In this document: positions 48,461-58,715 of the stretch, piece by piece
Layout: every line of letters starts with the position of its first letter
Numbering within the stretch: position 1 is the stretch's first letter
Assembly (NCBI RefSeq): GCF_014897815.1
Contig: NZ_JABUZG010000057.1
Coordinates: forward strand, 98,998 to 162,997
Reading direction: 5' to 3'
DNA from: Psychrobacter sp. PG1
GTDB taxonomy: Bacteria; Pseudomonadota; Gammaproteobacteria; Pseudomonadales; Moraxellaceae
Length of the DNA stretch: 64,000 nucleotides
Made by a program: the position numbers and the translations under genes
The notes under the pieces: model-generated
What the model was told of the DNA's origin: nothing
The model's database searches: none
Seen by the model: only the letters and a program-made list of their open reading frames with translations

Positions 48461-48604
48461 ATATCTTTAGGTTTTCACCCAACGCTTATACCCTCTCAAA
48501 AAATTAGAGTAGCAAGGAAAACGAGTGCAAGTACGACATCTAGTAGACTAGGCGAGCGGAACAAGCAAAACTGACGTCGTTAATCGTATTTTTTGGGTTT
48601 GGTA

Positions 48605-49123
48605 TTACTTTGCAACTGCTGCTTTACTGACACCATCAAGGGCTTTTGCAATATTCGCCAATTGGGTATCACAACCTTTGATATTGTGACGACTCTTTAG
48701 GTATTCGGGATTGTTGTACGACAACCAAACTTTTTTATCAGCATCTTCACTGATGAGGATTTTTTGTGGTAAGTCGATAGCGACGCTTTGCTCGCAATTC
48801 ATCAATGGCGTACCCGCTTTTGGATTACCAAACATAATCACTTGCGTCGGTCTTAATGTTAAATTGACACCTTGGGCGTTCTTTTGATGATCGACGCGTG
48901 CAAATACTTTCATACCTTTGCTTTCAATAATTGCCGCCAGTTTATCTGCAGTATCTTGCACGGAATGATTGCTTTGCAGCGTAACCAAGCCTTTTTCGGC
49001 ATCGATAGCAGTCATCGTTGCTGGCATTGATGGTGCTTTGTCTGGCGTGTTTAAAATATTTTCAACACTGGCGCAAGAGGATACTGCCAATGCTAGGGCA
49101 GCGATAGAGAGAATCTTAAGCAT
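48605..49123 (-). CDS. DUF302 domain lipoprotein
   Basis: About 172 residues. The lipobox VSSC (SIAALALAVSSC, Cys16) marks a lipoprotein. DUF302 motifs follow: VQDTADKLAAIIESKGMKVFARVDHQKNA, VIMFGNPKAGTPLM, and KVWLSYNNPEYL. The family is probably a small ligand-binding fold of unknown function. An in-frame ATG at 49144 is upstream, but AAAAGGAC stands in front of the ATG at 49123, which gives a normal signal peptide. Confidence 0.85.
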   Translation of the reverse strand: MLKILSIAALALAVSSCASVENILNTPDKAPSMPATMTAIDAEKGLVTLQSNHSVQDTADKLAAIIESKGMKVFARVDHQKNAQGVNLTLRPTQVIMFGNPKAGTPLMNCEQSVAIDLPQKILISEDADKKVWLSYNNPEYLKSRHNIKGCDTQLANIAKALDGVSKAAVAK

Positions 49124-49296
49124 GAAAAGTCCTTTTATTGTCATTGTTTATTCAGCACATGATGGCTGGCAAGATCGAATATTTAGTGTGAACCATAATA
49201 TTCCTTGTGCTTAGTAGCATTGTGCGTAATAAACCGCGCATAGTAAAGCCTCGCATTGCAACACACCTTAAAAAATGCCTAAGCCAAAACGCATAG

Positions 49297-50190
49297 CTAA
49301 ACCAAATGCTCTGCTAGATAATCGACGAGCAGTCTAATCTTTGGCGATAAATGACGGTTGTGCGGGTAGACAGCCCAGATACTTTCTTCAGGCTCTCGAT
49401 AGTTATTCAATAAGCTGACCAGCTCACCTGATGCTAAGTATTTTTGCACATAATAATCAGGTAGCTGGACGATACCCAGACCTTTTAACGCAGCATCGAC
49501 TAGACTGTGACCGCTGTTATATTGGACACTGCCAGACACGCGCAGGTTTTTTTCTTTATCAGCATTTTTTCCAGAATCTATTTTGCCATCTTCTATAAAG
49601 TGCCAATAGTCACGCGTGCCAAGTAAGCAGTTATGCTGACTCAGATCGCTCAAAGAATGTGGTATGCCGTATTTTTCGAGATAAGCGGGCGCAGCACAAA
49701 CGAAGTTGGTACGACGGCTGAGCTTTTTTGCCATCATCGTCGAATCGCTTAATTTGCCGATACGAATCGCCAAATCATAACCGCCATCAATGAGGTCGAT
49801 TTTTTGATTGCTCAAAAACGCCGTCACTTCGATATCGCGATATTGCACCATGAAATCATTGACTAATGGCAATAATTGCTGCTCGCCATAAGTGACAGGA
49901 GCGGTCAGCTTAATCCTACCTTGCGGCTTTGATTGTAAATTGCTTACTGCTTGCTCAGCGGCATCCAAGCCATCGAGCACACCGCGGCAGTGCTGATAAA
50001 ACACGCGACCTTCTTCAGTCAGTGATACCTTACGCGTCGTGCGATACAGCAGTTTAATATTCAGTCGCTTCTCTAAAGCGCTTATCTGCCGACTGACTTG
50101 CGCGGTAGAAATGCCCAATTCTTTTGCCGCGCGCGTAAAGCTTTCGTAATCTGCTACATAAACAAATTCGCTAATACCATCCCAGCGCAT
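49297..50190 (-). CDS. LysR family transcriptional regulator
   Basis: A LysR regulator of about 297 residues. The N-terminal winged helix (SFTRAAKELGISTAQVSRQISALEKRLN) is followed by the effector domain (IKLTAPVTYGEQQLLPLVNDFM...). It is divergent from the adhC gene, with the dyad described at 50224-50246 between them. Such a layout suggests control of adhC and of itself. Start at the ATG at 50190; a GTG at 50202 is possible. Confidence 0.9.
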   Translation of the reverse strand: MRWDGISEFVYVADYESFTRAAKELGISTAQVSRQISALEKRLNIKLLYRTTRKVSLTEEGRVFYQHCRGVLDGLDAAEQAVSNLQSKPQGRIKLTAPVTYGEQQLLPLVNDFMVQYRDIEVTAFLSNQKIDLIDGGYDLAIRIGKLSDSTMMAKKLSRRTNFVCAAPAYLEKYGIPHSLSDLSQHNCLLGTRDYWHFIEDGKIDSGKNADKEKNLRVSGSVQYNSGHSLVDAALKGLGIVQLPDYYVQKYLASGELVSLLNNYREPEESIWAVYPHNRHLSPKIRLLVDYLAEHLV

Positions 50191-50223
50191 GATTATTACC
50201 ACTGTGTAAAAGATATTTGCAAA

Positions 50224-50246
50224 TATAGCATATTGTTATCGCTATA
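50224..50246. promoter_or_regulatory. LysR-type dyad between divergent lysR and adhC
   Basis: TATAGC, 11 bases, GCTATA: perfect 6-bp arms. The T-N11-A geometry is the known LysR box. It lies 34 bp before the lysR start, which fits an autoregulatory site, and 136 bp upstream of adhC, which leaves room for an activator. Confidence 0.6.
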
Positions 50247-50357
50247 GAAAAAACTATAATAGCCAATATAAAGCTTTACAGACTGCTACAACTGCCGCTT
50301 GCCTCCATTCAACAAGCAAGATAAGCTGAATAGAGGTCTGCGCTTAATAACCCATAA

Positions 50358-51506
<1,149 letters not shown>

Positions 51507-51568
51507 AAATCATTATTAATAATAGTGATTATAGATTTAGCCTTATAAAATAGCAGTATGCTAAACCA

Positions 51569-51602
51569 AAAATGCCGTCCTTATATAGGGCGGCATTTTT
51601 TT
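51569..51602. terminator. bidirectional terminator between adhC and the HAD gene
   Basis: AAAATGCCGTCCT and AGGGCGGCATTTT pair (one G-U) around TATAT. The HAD stop codon (51581-51583 on the minus strand) lies at the edge of the loop, so the last residues of that protein are read from the terminator stem. Confidence 0.85.
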
Positions 51603-52309
51603 GGTATTGGTAATTGTTTTTTAGTGGAAAAAATTATCTGTTCGGCAAGCGTGGTTAGATCTGCTGCCATAAAGTCAGGTACTGGAAGGTTTGGCGCTGA
51701 TAGTAAAGCATTGTGCGGTCGCGTGAGAAACGCCCCTTGGCAGCCAGCCGCTTGAGCGCCAATCGTATCCCAAAGATGACAAGCGACTAGGCATAAATCT
51801 GACAACTCAACAGACAGCTCCTTAGCGACCATTTGGTAGGTTTCAGGCGCAGGCTTGAACTTTGCAACCTGCTCAACACTAAAGTGCTGTTCAAAGAAAT
51901 GGCTGATATCTGCTTTTTCAAGTGGCGTAGGAGACGCGCCACTTGCTGAGTTGGTCAATGTAACTAGGCGAAATCCTGCCTCACGTAGTTTTGTTAATGC
52001 TGGTATTACATCAGGATGAGCAGGCATTTTGCTCATACGCTCTTTTAATTCGTCGACATCGCTATCTATCAGCCTGACGTTATGAATATCAGAGGTCATC
52101 TGTAAGGCACTGACGCCAAGCTCACCAAAAGGCGTATAAAGTCCTGACAACGTCATGGTTTGTGAATATAGCACCAATTGGGCAAACCATTCTCTTAGCA
52201 TCTGCCTGTCATCAAACAATCGGGTAAATAATGGCTCAAGCGTGGTAATGTCGAGTAGCGTCTCATTGACATCAAACACGATAATAGGAAGGGATTTATC
52301 AGAGGACAT
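51581..52309 (-). CDS. haloacid dehalogenase type II (HAD superfamily)
   Basis: HAD hydrolase of about 242 residues. The nucleophile is in IIVFDVNETLLD, with the second D absent as usual in the type II group. The cap domain holds EWFAQLVLYSQTMTLSGLYTPF. Later motifs are TLTNSASG, the K in AKFKPAPETY, and DLCLVACHLWDTIGAQAAG. This matches (S)-2-haloacid dehalogenase-like proteins, but the substrate is not sure. The ATG at 52309 follows AAAAGGATCC. Its end overlaps the terminator of adhC. An inverted-repeat element lies 58 bp upstream. Confidence 0.88.
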   Translation of the reverse strand: MSSDKSLPIIVFDVNETLLDITTLEPLFTRLFDDRQMLREWFAQLVLYSQTMTLSGLYTPFGELGVSALQMTSDIHNVRLIDSDVDELKERMSKMPAHPDVIPALTKLREAGFRLVTLTNSASGASPTPLEKADISHFFEQHFSVEQVAKFKPAPETYQMVAKELSVELSDLCLVACHLWDTIGAQAAGCQGAFLTRPHNALLSAPNLPVPDFMAADLTTLAEQIIFSTKKQLPIPKKCRPI

Positions 52310-52366
52310 AAGGGATCCTTTTAGAAATAGCAAACGAAATCTTGCCAAAAAACCTCGTCAGGAAAA

Positions 52367-52542
52367 CTAGGGCGTGTCTTCATTTTAAAAATGGTGATGA
52401 AAATGAGATAAATTGCCGTCAAACGAGGAAAATAGTGCAGATAATATCGGGATATTAACCAGCTGTTTGACGATGTTTGGCAAGATTTAACCATTTTTAG
52501 CCCATTTAGATGACTATCGAATGAACTGAAGATGCGCCCTAG
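52367..52542 (-). mobile_element. 176-bp inverted-repeat element (copy C, MITE-like)
   Basis: Both ends are intact: CTAGGGCGTGTCTTCA at the left and GAAGATGCGCCCTAG at the right. Read on the minus strand it aligns along its whole length with the copies at 43334 and 62104. No reading frame. The FrnE stop codon TAG (52539-52541 on the minus strand) is part of the element's terminal CTAG. Confidence 0.85.
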
Positions 52543-53207
52543 TCTGGCATGTTAGACAGCTGCTGCAAGATATTCTTGAAATTTTCCACGCCTTGTGCAC
52601 CACTAACCAGATGACGCTTATTAAAAATTACCGCTGGGACGCTTTGAATGCCTTGTTGTTGCCAATGTTGCTCTTCTGCGCGCACCTCTTTAGCGAACCT
52701 TTGGTCTGCTAACACGGCTAATGCCTCATCACGATCTAGTCCAATCTCTGCGGCGATATCAGCAAGCACTGCATTGTCAGAAATATTGCGACCATTGGTA
52801 AAATGAGCGATGAATAACGCCTGCTTTAATTCATGCATGCGACCTTGCTGATCTGCCCAGTGCAGCAATTGATGCAAGTTGAACGTGTTGTGCATACGTG
52901 TGTCATCGTTAAAGTTAAACGTAAAGCCAACCTCATTACCCGCTTCCATTAATCGAGCACGGCTAGCATCAGATTCTTGCTTGCTCGAACCGTATTTTTC
53001 CATAATATGTTCACGCATATTCTGTCCTGCGCTTGGCATATTGGGATTAAGCTCAAACGGATGCCAGTGAATCTCGTGTTCGGTGTTGGTTTGCTTGAGG
53101 GCTTCTGCCAGCTGGCGGTAACCAATGACGCACCAAGGACAAACAACGTCTGAGACGATATCGATGCGTAGTGGCTGCTCTGAGGGTAACTGCTTTGAAT
53201 GTTCCAT
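52539..53207 (-). CDS. DsbA family oxidoreductase, FrnE type
   Basis: A 222-residue thioredoxin-fold protein. The active site is C23-P-W-C26 in SDVVCPWCVIGYRQL, and the helical insert includes FELNPNMPSAGQNMREHIMEKYG. The cis-Pro loop is GIQSVPAVIFNKRHLVSGAQG. There is no signal peptide, so it is cytosolic like FrnE and polyketide 2-hydroxychromene isomerase-type relatives. Its stop codon falls inside the end of an inverted-repeat element, which may have trimmed or replaced the original C-terminus. Confidence 0.9.
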   Translation of the reverse strand: MEHSKQLPSEQPLRIDIVSDVVCPWCVIGYRQLAEALKQTNTEHEIHWHPFELNPNMPSAGQNMREHIMEKYGSSKQESDASRARLMEAGNEVGFTFNFNDDTRMHNTFNLHQLLHWADQQGRMHELKQALFIAHFTNGRNISDNAVLADIAAEIGLDRDEALAVLADQRFAKEVRAEEQHWQQQGIQSVPAVIFNKRHLVSGAQGVENFKNILQQLSNMPD

Positions 53208-53533
53208 ATCTATCTGCCTAATTCAGTATTTATTTTTTATATAAGCTGTCTGTGGTCGACCGCCTTATAAATCAATGCTAATTATCTATACTAATTAACT
53301 AATGCTAAGAGAATGAGGGAACGATTACAATATCGTCTAAGTTACTGTTTAATGAGTGTCCGTCTAATAAGTAGCTGCTTAAATAACTGTTCAAATGGCG
53401 GCTCAAATAACTCAGCGATGCACTGAATTATCAGCAACTTAATAACAAAATAGGTAACTACTTAACCAATCTGTAACGGTCAACAAACGGGTTTTTGCTT
53501 AAAGTGGCGGTACTAAAAATCTTGGAGTAATAA
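53208..53533. other. intergenic region without a supported gene
   Basis: About 326 bp between divergent frnE-like and nitroreductase genes. It contains near-repeats such as CTTAAATAACTGTTCAAA and CTCAAATAACTC, and no convincing gene or terminator. Confidence 0.4.
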
Positions 53534-54190
53534 ATGAAAAACATCACTGAAGCTATGAACTGGCGTTACAGCACCAAAGAGTTTGATGCCGATAAAAAAA
53601 TATCAGCAGCAGACTTTCAAAGTTTAAAGGATATCCTACGACTTAGCCCATCAAGTACTAATATTCAGCCTTGGCATTTTGTGATCGCTGATGATGAGGC
53701 TGGCAAGGCACGTATCGCAAAAGGTACGCAAGGGATGTTTGATTTCAACACGGCAAAGGTGAAAGATGCCTCACACGTCATCATTTTCTGTAGTCGTATC
53801 TATGCTAATGATGAGTTTTTGCATGAAGTACTGGACAAAGAAGACGCTGATGGTCGCTTCGCAGAACCAAAATTCAAAGAGCAAATGCATCAAGTGCGCA
53901 AGATGTTTTTGGACATTCGTCGTTATGAGCAAAAAGACGAGCCGCATTGGCTGGTCGAGCAAGTGTATCTAAATATGGGCGCATTATTGCTGGGTGCTGC
54001 TACTTTAGGCATTGATGCTGTACCGATGGAAGGTGCTGATCTAAAGGCACTCGATGAAGAGTTTGATCTCCGTAGCAAAGACTACACAGCCGTTGCCGTT
54101 ATCTCACTTGGTTATCGTAGTGAAGATGATTTTAATGCCGATTTGCCAAAATCTCGATTGAGTGAAGCGAGCATTATTACTAAAGCGTAA
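53534..54190 (+). CDS. NAD(P)H nitroreductase, NfsB type
   Basis: FMN-dependent oxygen-insensitive nitroreductase or dihydropteridine reductase-like protein of 218 residues. It begins MKNITEAMNWRYSTKEFD; the R-S/Y-T pattern binds FMN. SPSSTNIQPWHFVIAD and PMEGADLKALDEEFDL with AVISLGYRSEDDF are typical of NfsB. The physiological substrate is not known. It has GGAG ahead of the start and a strong terminator after the stop. Confidence 0.9.
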   Translation: MKNITEAMNWRYSTKEFDADKKISAADFQSLKDILRLSPSSTNIQPWHFVIADDEAGKARIAKGTQGMFDFNTAKVKDASHVIIFCSRIYANDEFLHEVLDKEDADGRFAEPKFKEQMHQVRKMFLDIRRYEQKDEPHWLVEQVYLNMGALLLGAATLGIDAVPMEGADLKALDEEFDLRSKDYTAVAVISLGYRSEDDFNADLPKSRLSEASIITKA

Positions 54191-54227
54191 TGCCCGACTG
54201 GTATTTTTAACTGACTATATTGAACTC

Positions 54228-54269
54228 AAATAGCGTTATAAACGGCATGTTTATAGCGCTATTTTTTTT
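54228..54269 (+). terminator. intrinsic terminator of the nitroreductase gene
   Basis: A 16-bp stem (AAATAGCGTTATAAAC with GTTTATAGCGCTATTT; one mismatch) around a 5-base loop, followed by eight T. Confidence 0.85.
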
Positions 54270-54490
54270 GCTAATAAAATGAGTTTTTGAGTTTCATTTA
54301 TAAAATTGATAGTGAATAAGCGAGATAAAATAGTGAGAAGTAAAGTTTTCATAGATTAAAAACTACACTGTAATAACTACAAAGTGAAAACAAATCGACA
54401 TTTCTAATAAGTCATAATAAATCGATTGGCGCGACTTTTAAGAAGCGTTTAACCCTATTTTTTATGATTATCTGCCAGCGAGAAGCCAGC

Positions 54491-55138
54491 ATGTCTACCT
54501 TGAACTTAACCATTAATAAGCAAGATTATCAGCTCGACAATCTTGATTCACGCACGACCTTACTCGATGTCTGTCGCCAGCACCTCAAAATTACGGGGCC
54601 TAAAAAAGGCTGTGACCATGGTCAATGCGGCGCTTGTACCATACTTATCAATGGGCGTCGGGTCAATGCCTGTTTGACCTTGGCAGTTATGCACGATGGT
54701 GATGAGATTACCACGATTGAGGGTATTGGCATGCCCGAATCTTTGTCAGCGTTACAACAAGCCTTTGAAGATAATGATGCGTTTCAATGTGGTTATTGTA
54801 CCCCTGGGCAAATTTGTTCAGCAACAGCGTTGATCGATGAGATTAAACAAAACTGGCCCAGTCATGTCACTACAGATTTGCAAAATCCTGATGGATTACT
54901 GGTGCAAGAAATCGCTGAGCGTATGAGTGGCAATATTTGCCGCTGTTCTGCTTATCCCAATATTATTAAAGCCATCTCACAAGTTTTAGAAAATGAAATG
55001 AATGACTCATCTAAAACTGACGCAGTACAAAAATCAGAGGTGACGGGTATTTGGTCGCCACCACCTAGTGAAGCGAGATTAGGAAGCCAAACGACGAACC
55101 ATAACACTATAAGTAATACGTCAGGAGGTCGCTCATGA
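54491..55138 (+). CDS. molybdenum aldehyde dehydrogenase, [2Fe-2S] subunit (PaoA type)
   Basis: Small iron-sulfur subunit of a xanthine oxidase family enzyme like E. coli PaoABC (YagTSR). Cluster ligands: C41, C46, C49, C61 in the ferredoxin domain, and C100, C103, C150, C152 in the helical domain. E. coli PaoA has a Tat signal peptide, and I find none here: the ferredoxin domain starts right after the ATG, and the upstream in-frame stretch has no twin-Arg. A C-terminal tail of about 40 residues after the last cysteines is polar. The stop overlaps the next start. Confidence 0.92.
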   Translation: MSTLNLTINKQDYQLDNLDSRTTLLDVCRQHLKITGPKKGCDHGQCGACTILINGRRVNACLTLAVMHDGDEITTIEGIGMPESLSALQQAFEDNDAFQCGYCTPGQICSATALIDEIKQNWPSHVTTDLQNPDGLLVQEIAERMSGNICRCSAYPNIIKAISQVLENEMNDSSKTDAVQKSEVTGIWSPPPSEARLGSQTTNHNTISNTSGGRS

Positions 55139-56127
55139 AACGCTTTGAATATAGCCGTGCTACCGCGCCAGAGCAGGCAGCCCAATCTGCTAGTGTAAAA
55201 GACGCCTCATTTATCGCAGGGGGTACCAACCTTTTAGACTTGATGAAGTTAGAGATTGAAACGCCAGTTAAGCTGGTGGATATCACTCGCTTAGCATTAG
55301 CTCAAATTGAGAAGACTACAGATGGTGGCCTACGCATCGGTACGCTGGTGACCAATAGCGACTTGGCTGCGCATCCTGAGGTTATTGCCAATTACCCAGT
55401 GTTATCACGGGCGATTTTGGCAGGTGCGACGGGACAGTTGCGCAATAGAGCGACGACGGGCGGTAATCTACTACAGCGTACTCGTTGTTATTATTTTTAT
55501 CAGACAGACAGCGCCTGCAATAAACGCAACCCAGGTTCTGGTTGCCCAGCGATAAATGGTGAAAATCGTACGTTGGCAATTTTGGGTACTAGCGAGTCCT
55601 GTATTGCCCAGCATCCATCTGATATGGCCGTCGCGATGCGCTTATTAGATGCCACTGTTGAGACGTTAAAAACGGATGGTTCAATGCGTAAAATCGCGAT
55701 TAAAGACTTTTATTGTTTGCCAAAAGACACGCCACATATCGAAAACGTTTTAGAATCTGGTGAGCTTATCACTCATGTTGTGTTGCCAGCGCCTGTCAGC
55801 GGTATGCAGACTTATGACAAAGTGCGTGATCGCGCGTCCTATGCTTTTGCCTTAGTCTCCTGTGCCGCGATCGTAGACGTGACTGATAATGGGCGTTTGG
55901 ACACAGTGCGCCTAGCATTCGGCGGTATTGGCACTGAGCCATGGCGCAACGAAGCCGTTGAGGCATTGTTGATAGGTACTGATGGCAATAAAAATGTCAT
56001 TAAACAAGCAGCGGACTTATTGTTAAAAGAGGCTAAAGGTAGTGGTCAAAACGATTTTAAAATACCGCTGACTCGTCGTCTACTCAAACAAGTTATTCAA
56101 CGCGCATTAGCGGGCAAGGGAGCATAA
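55135..56127 (+). CDS. molybdenum aldehyde dehydrogenase, FAD subunit (PaoB type)
   Basis: FAD-binding middle subunit of 330 residues. FAD motifs: FIAGGTNLLDLMK and TGGNLLQRTRC. Like E. coli PaoB it carries an extra [4Fe-4S] cluster site: C118, C128, C137 and C156 in the CYYFYQTDSACNKRNPGSGC region and SESCIAQHPSD. That cluster sets the PaoB subgroup apart from most xanthine oxidases. The start overlaps the stop of the iron-sulfur subunit gene by four bases and has AGGAGG ahead. Confidence 0.93.
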   Translation: MKRFEYSRATAPEQAAQSASVKDASFIAGGTNLLDLMKLEIETPVKLVDITRLALAQIEKTTDGGLRIGTLVTNSDLAAHPEVIANYPVLSRAILAGATGQLRNRATTGGNLLQRTRCYYFYQTDSACNKRNPGSGCPAINGENRTLAILGTSESCIAQHPSDMAVAMRLLDATVETLKTDGSMRKIAIKDFYCLPKDTPHIENVLESGELITHVVLPAPVSGMQTYDKVRDRASYAFALVSCAAIVDVTDNGRLDTVRLAFGGIGTEPWRNEAVEALLIGTDGNKNVIKQAADLLLKEAKGSGQNDFKIPLTRRLLKQVIQRALAGKGA

Positions 56128-56129
56128 TC

Positions 56130-58589
56130 ATGTCATTATTGGAATCAGTATTTTCGTCAGAACCGACCAAAAAAATGATGATGAATGCGCCTGTCGAATC
56201 ACTTTTTGATAAAACAGCGAGCAAGTTGGTGGGTAAGCCCATCAACCGTGTTGAAGGGTCATTGAAAGTCAGCGGTCAAGCACCTTATACGGCAGAGATT
56301 CATTTAGACAATCAAGCCTATGGTGTTTTGGTGAGCGCAACGATTGCTAAAGGGTGCGTTAAGCAAATTGATAGCAGCTCTTTAGAGGGTATTCCTAACA
56401 TTATTAAAGTGGTGAACGATCCTGAGCACTTTTTACGCAATGCCCAACAAGGCGGCGCAAAAAAAGCCCCTAAGCAAGGCGTTAGTGAAATTTTTTATCA
56501 TGGTCAGCCGATCGCGGTTGTCATTGCTGAGACGTTTGAGGCGGCGACCGAAGGTGCAAAAGCGCTCAAAGTGACTTATGAAGATGAGACTAATCAGGCG
56601 GCATTGAACTTTACGACAGAGCTACCAAATGCTCATGATGTTAATGAAAAAAAAGGTTCGGATAAAAATTCAGAAAAGGGTAATCCAGAACAAAGTCTTG
56701 CTGATGCTGCGGTAACCCTTGACCGCTTTTATCATACGCCAAGTCAAAACAGCGCAGCGATGGAGCCTCATGCAACGCTTGCTCACTGGGAGGGCGATAA
56801 ACTGATTATGTACTCCTCTAATCAGATGCTGTCCTCGTGCAAAAAGCAAATCGTTGATGCATTGGATTTGGATCCAGAAAATGTACAATTAATTGCTCGT
56901 TATGTCGGTGGCGGTTTTGGTAGCAAGCTTGGGATTTCTCCAGAATCGATAGCCGCTGCACTCGCCGCAAAGGACTTGGGTCGTCCCGTGTTAATTACCA
57001 TGACGCGCCCGCAAGTGATGGAGGCAACGATTAGACGCTCAAACACGCGTCAACGCATCGCAATTGGCTGTAGTGAAGATGGTATTATCGATACCATGAT
57101 TCATGAGACGGTCTCTAGTAATTTGCCAGGAGAAGCCTTTTTTGAGCCAGCAGCGCTCTCTACGCATTATCTGTATCGCGGTGACAATCGCCGAGTCAAT
57201 TACCAACAAGTAGACATGAACCAAGTATTGTCAGGCTCGATGCGTGCCCCCGGCGAAGCAGTCGGACAAATTGCCCTTGAGTGTGCGATGGATGAATTGG
57301 CAGAGCAACTCAACCTAGACCCTGTCGAGCTGCGCCGTCGTAATGAGCCTGAGCAAGATCCTAGTAAAGGTGTCCCGTTTTCCACGCGTAAGCTCATCGC
57401 TTGTATCGATCAAGCAGCTGAACAGTTTGGCTGGAATCAACGCAATGCTAAGCCTGCCAGTCGCTTAGAAGGTGATTGGTGGATGGGTATGGGTATGGCA
57501 GCGGCAGCTCGCGGCAACAGCTTAGCGCCATCAGAAGCACGGGCAACCCTGCAAATAGATAACTCAAAAGCACTAGGCGTGAAGGCGGTAATCGAGACAG
57601 ATATGACCGATATCGGTACAGGTTCTTATACCGTATTTACTCAGGTTGCTGCAGATTTATTAGGGCTACCAATAGATCATATTGAAATGAAGCTTGGTGA
57701 TACCAGTTTGCCACCTGCGGTAGGCTCAGGGGGCAGTATGGGCGCTGCCAGTTCAGGTAGTAGTATTTATCTTGCTTGTCAGCAGCTACGTGAAATGATC
57801 GCAGAAAAAGTCGGTCTATACCCTGACACCATTCAGCTGGATAACGGTCAAATTAAGCAGGTAGGTGAGCATGATGCTAATTTTGTAGAAACAATGGTAG
57901 AAACCGTTATAGAAGCAGGAAAAGAAAAAGTAGCAGGTTTGGGCGATAACATCGTAGATAAAGTGGCTGATTTAAAAGCTAAATTAGGTGAAATAACGGG
58001 AACCTCACTAACTGAATCGAAAGAATATGACTTCAGTAATTTCCAGACTCATTCATTAGCCGATATCGTCGCTCAATATGATGACCAAAAACTCAGTGCC
58101 AAAGGTCAAATTGCACCGGGTAAAAACGCCAAAAGTCATCGCCAAGCGTCATTTGGTGCCAATTTTGCCGAGGTCGCTGTACACCGAGTCACTGGTGAAA
58201 TACGCGTTAAACGTATGACTGGTGCCTTTGCAGCAGGGCGTATCCTCAATCACAAAACCGCGACCTCGCAGTGCTATGGCGGCATGGTATTTGGTATTGG
58301 TTCGGCATTGATGGAGCAGGTGATTCACGATAAGCGTGACGGTCGGCTATGTAATCATAATCTTGCAGAATACCATGTCCCAGTCAATGCGGATGTCCCT
58401 CAGCTTGATGTTATCTTGGTAGAAGAGGACGATCCGTATACCAATCCAATGCACATAAAAGGTATTGGGGAAACGGCGATTGCTGGTGCTGCCGCTGCTA
58501 TTGCTAATGCCGTTTACAACGCCGTGGGTGTACGAGTTTATGACTTTCCTATTACCCTCGACAAATTACTTTATGAACTACCAGAGTAG
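56130..58589 (+). CDS. molybdenum aldehyde dehydrogenase, molybdopterin subunit (PaoC type)
   Basis: Large subunit that holds the molybdenum cofactor and the active site. The catalytic glutamate is E781 in KGIGETAIAG. Other family motifs: RYVGGGFGSKLG, MRAPGEAVGQIALE, and GSGGSMGAASSGSS. At 819 residues it exceeds E. coli PaoC (732). The extra length is mainly a polar, helical insertion near 580-660 (VETVIEAGKEKVAGLGDN...) and a short Lys/Gly-rich loop near 185. The gene follows paoB by 2 bp with GGGAGC ahead. A terminator follows 28 bases after the stop. Substrate is an aldehyde by family; the exact one is not known. Confidence 0.92.
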   Translation: MSLLESVFSSEPTKKMMMNAPVESLFDKTASKLVGKPINRVEGSLKVSGQAPYTAEIHLDNQAYGVLVSATIAKGCVKQIDSSSLEGIPNIIKVVNDPEHFLRNAQQGGAKKAPKQGVSEIFYHGQPIAVVIAETFEAATEGAKALKVTYEDETNQAALNFTTELPNAHDVNEKKGSDKNSEKGNPEQSLADAAVTLDRFYHTPSQNSAAMEPHATLAHWEGDKLIMYSSNQMLSSCKKQIVDALDLDPENVQLIARYVGGGFGSKLGISPESIAAALAAKDLGRPVLITMTRPQVMEATIRRSNTRQRIAIGCSEDGIIDTMIHETVSSNLPGEAFFEPAALSTHYLYRGDNRRVNYQQVDMNQVLSGSMRAPGEAVGQIALECAMDELAEQLNLDPVELRRRNEPEQDPSKGVPFSTRKLIACIDQAAEQFGWNQRNAKPASRLEGDWWMGMGMAAAARGNSLAPSEARATLQIDNSKALGVKAVIETDMTDIGTGSYTVFTQVAADLLGLPIDHIEMKLGDTSLPPAVGSGGSMGAASSGSSIYLACQQLREMIAEKVGLYPDTIQLDNGQIKQVGEHDANFVETMVETVIEAGKEKVAGLGDNIVDKVADLKAKLGEITGTSLTESKEYDFSNFQTHSLADIVAQYDDQKLSAKGQIAPGKNAKSHRQASFGANFAEVAVHRVTGEIRVKRMTGAFAAGRILNHKTATSQCYGGMVFGIGSALMEQVIHDKRDGRLCNHNLAEYHVPVNADVPQLDVILVEEDDPYTNPMHIKGIGETAIAGAAAAIANAVYNAVGVRVYDFPITLDKLLYELPE

Positions 58590-58616
58590 GTTTTTAGTCA
58601 AATAGATGGACAATAT

Positions 58617-58648
58617 AAACCCGCTAATTGTAGTCGTTAGCGGGTTTT
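58617..58648 (+). terminator. intrinsic terminator after the PaoC-type gene
   Basis: AAACCCGCTAA and TTAGCGGGTTT form an 11-bp stem around a 9-base loop. The T-run after it is short (TTTTAT), so some read-through to xdhC is possible. Confidence 0.75.
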
Positions 58649-58715
58649 ATAAGTGGACTAGGATGGATATAGACCGTATATAGATATAAATGATAGATAG
58701 TATATAAGAGACATT

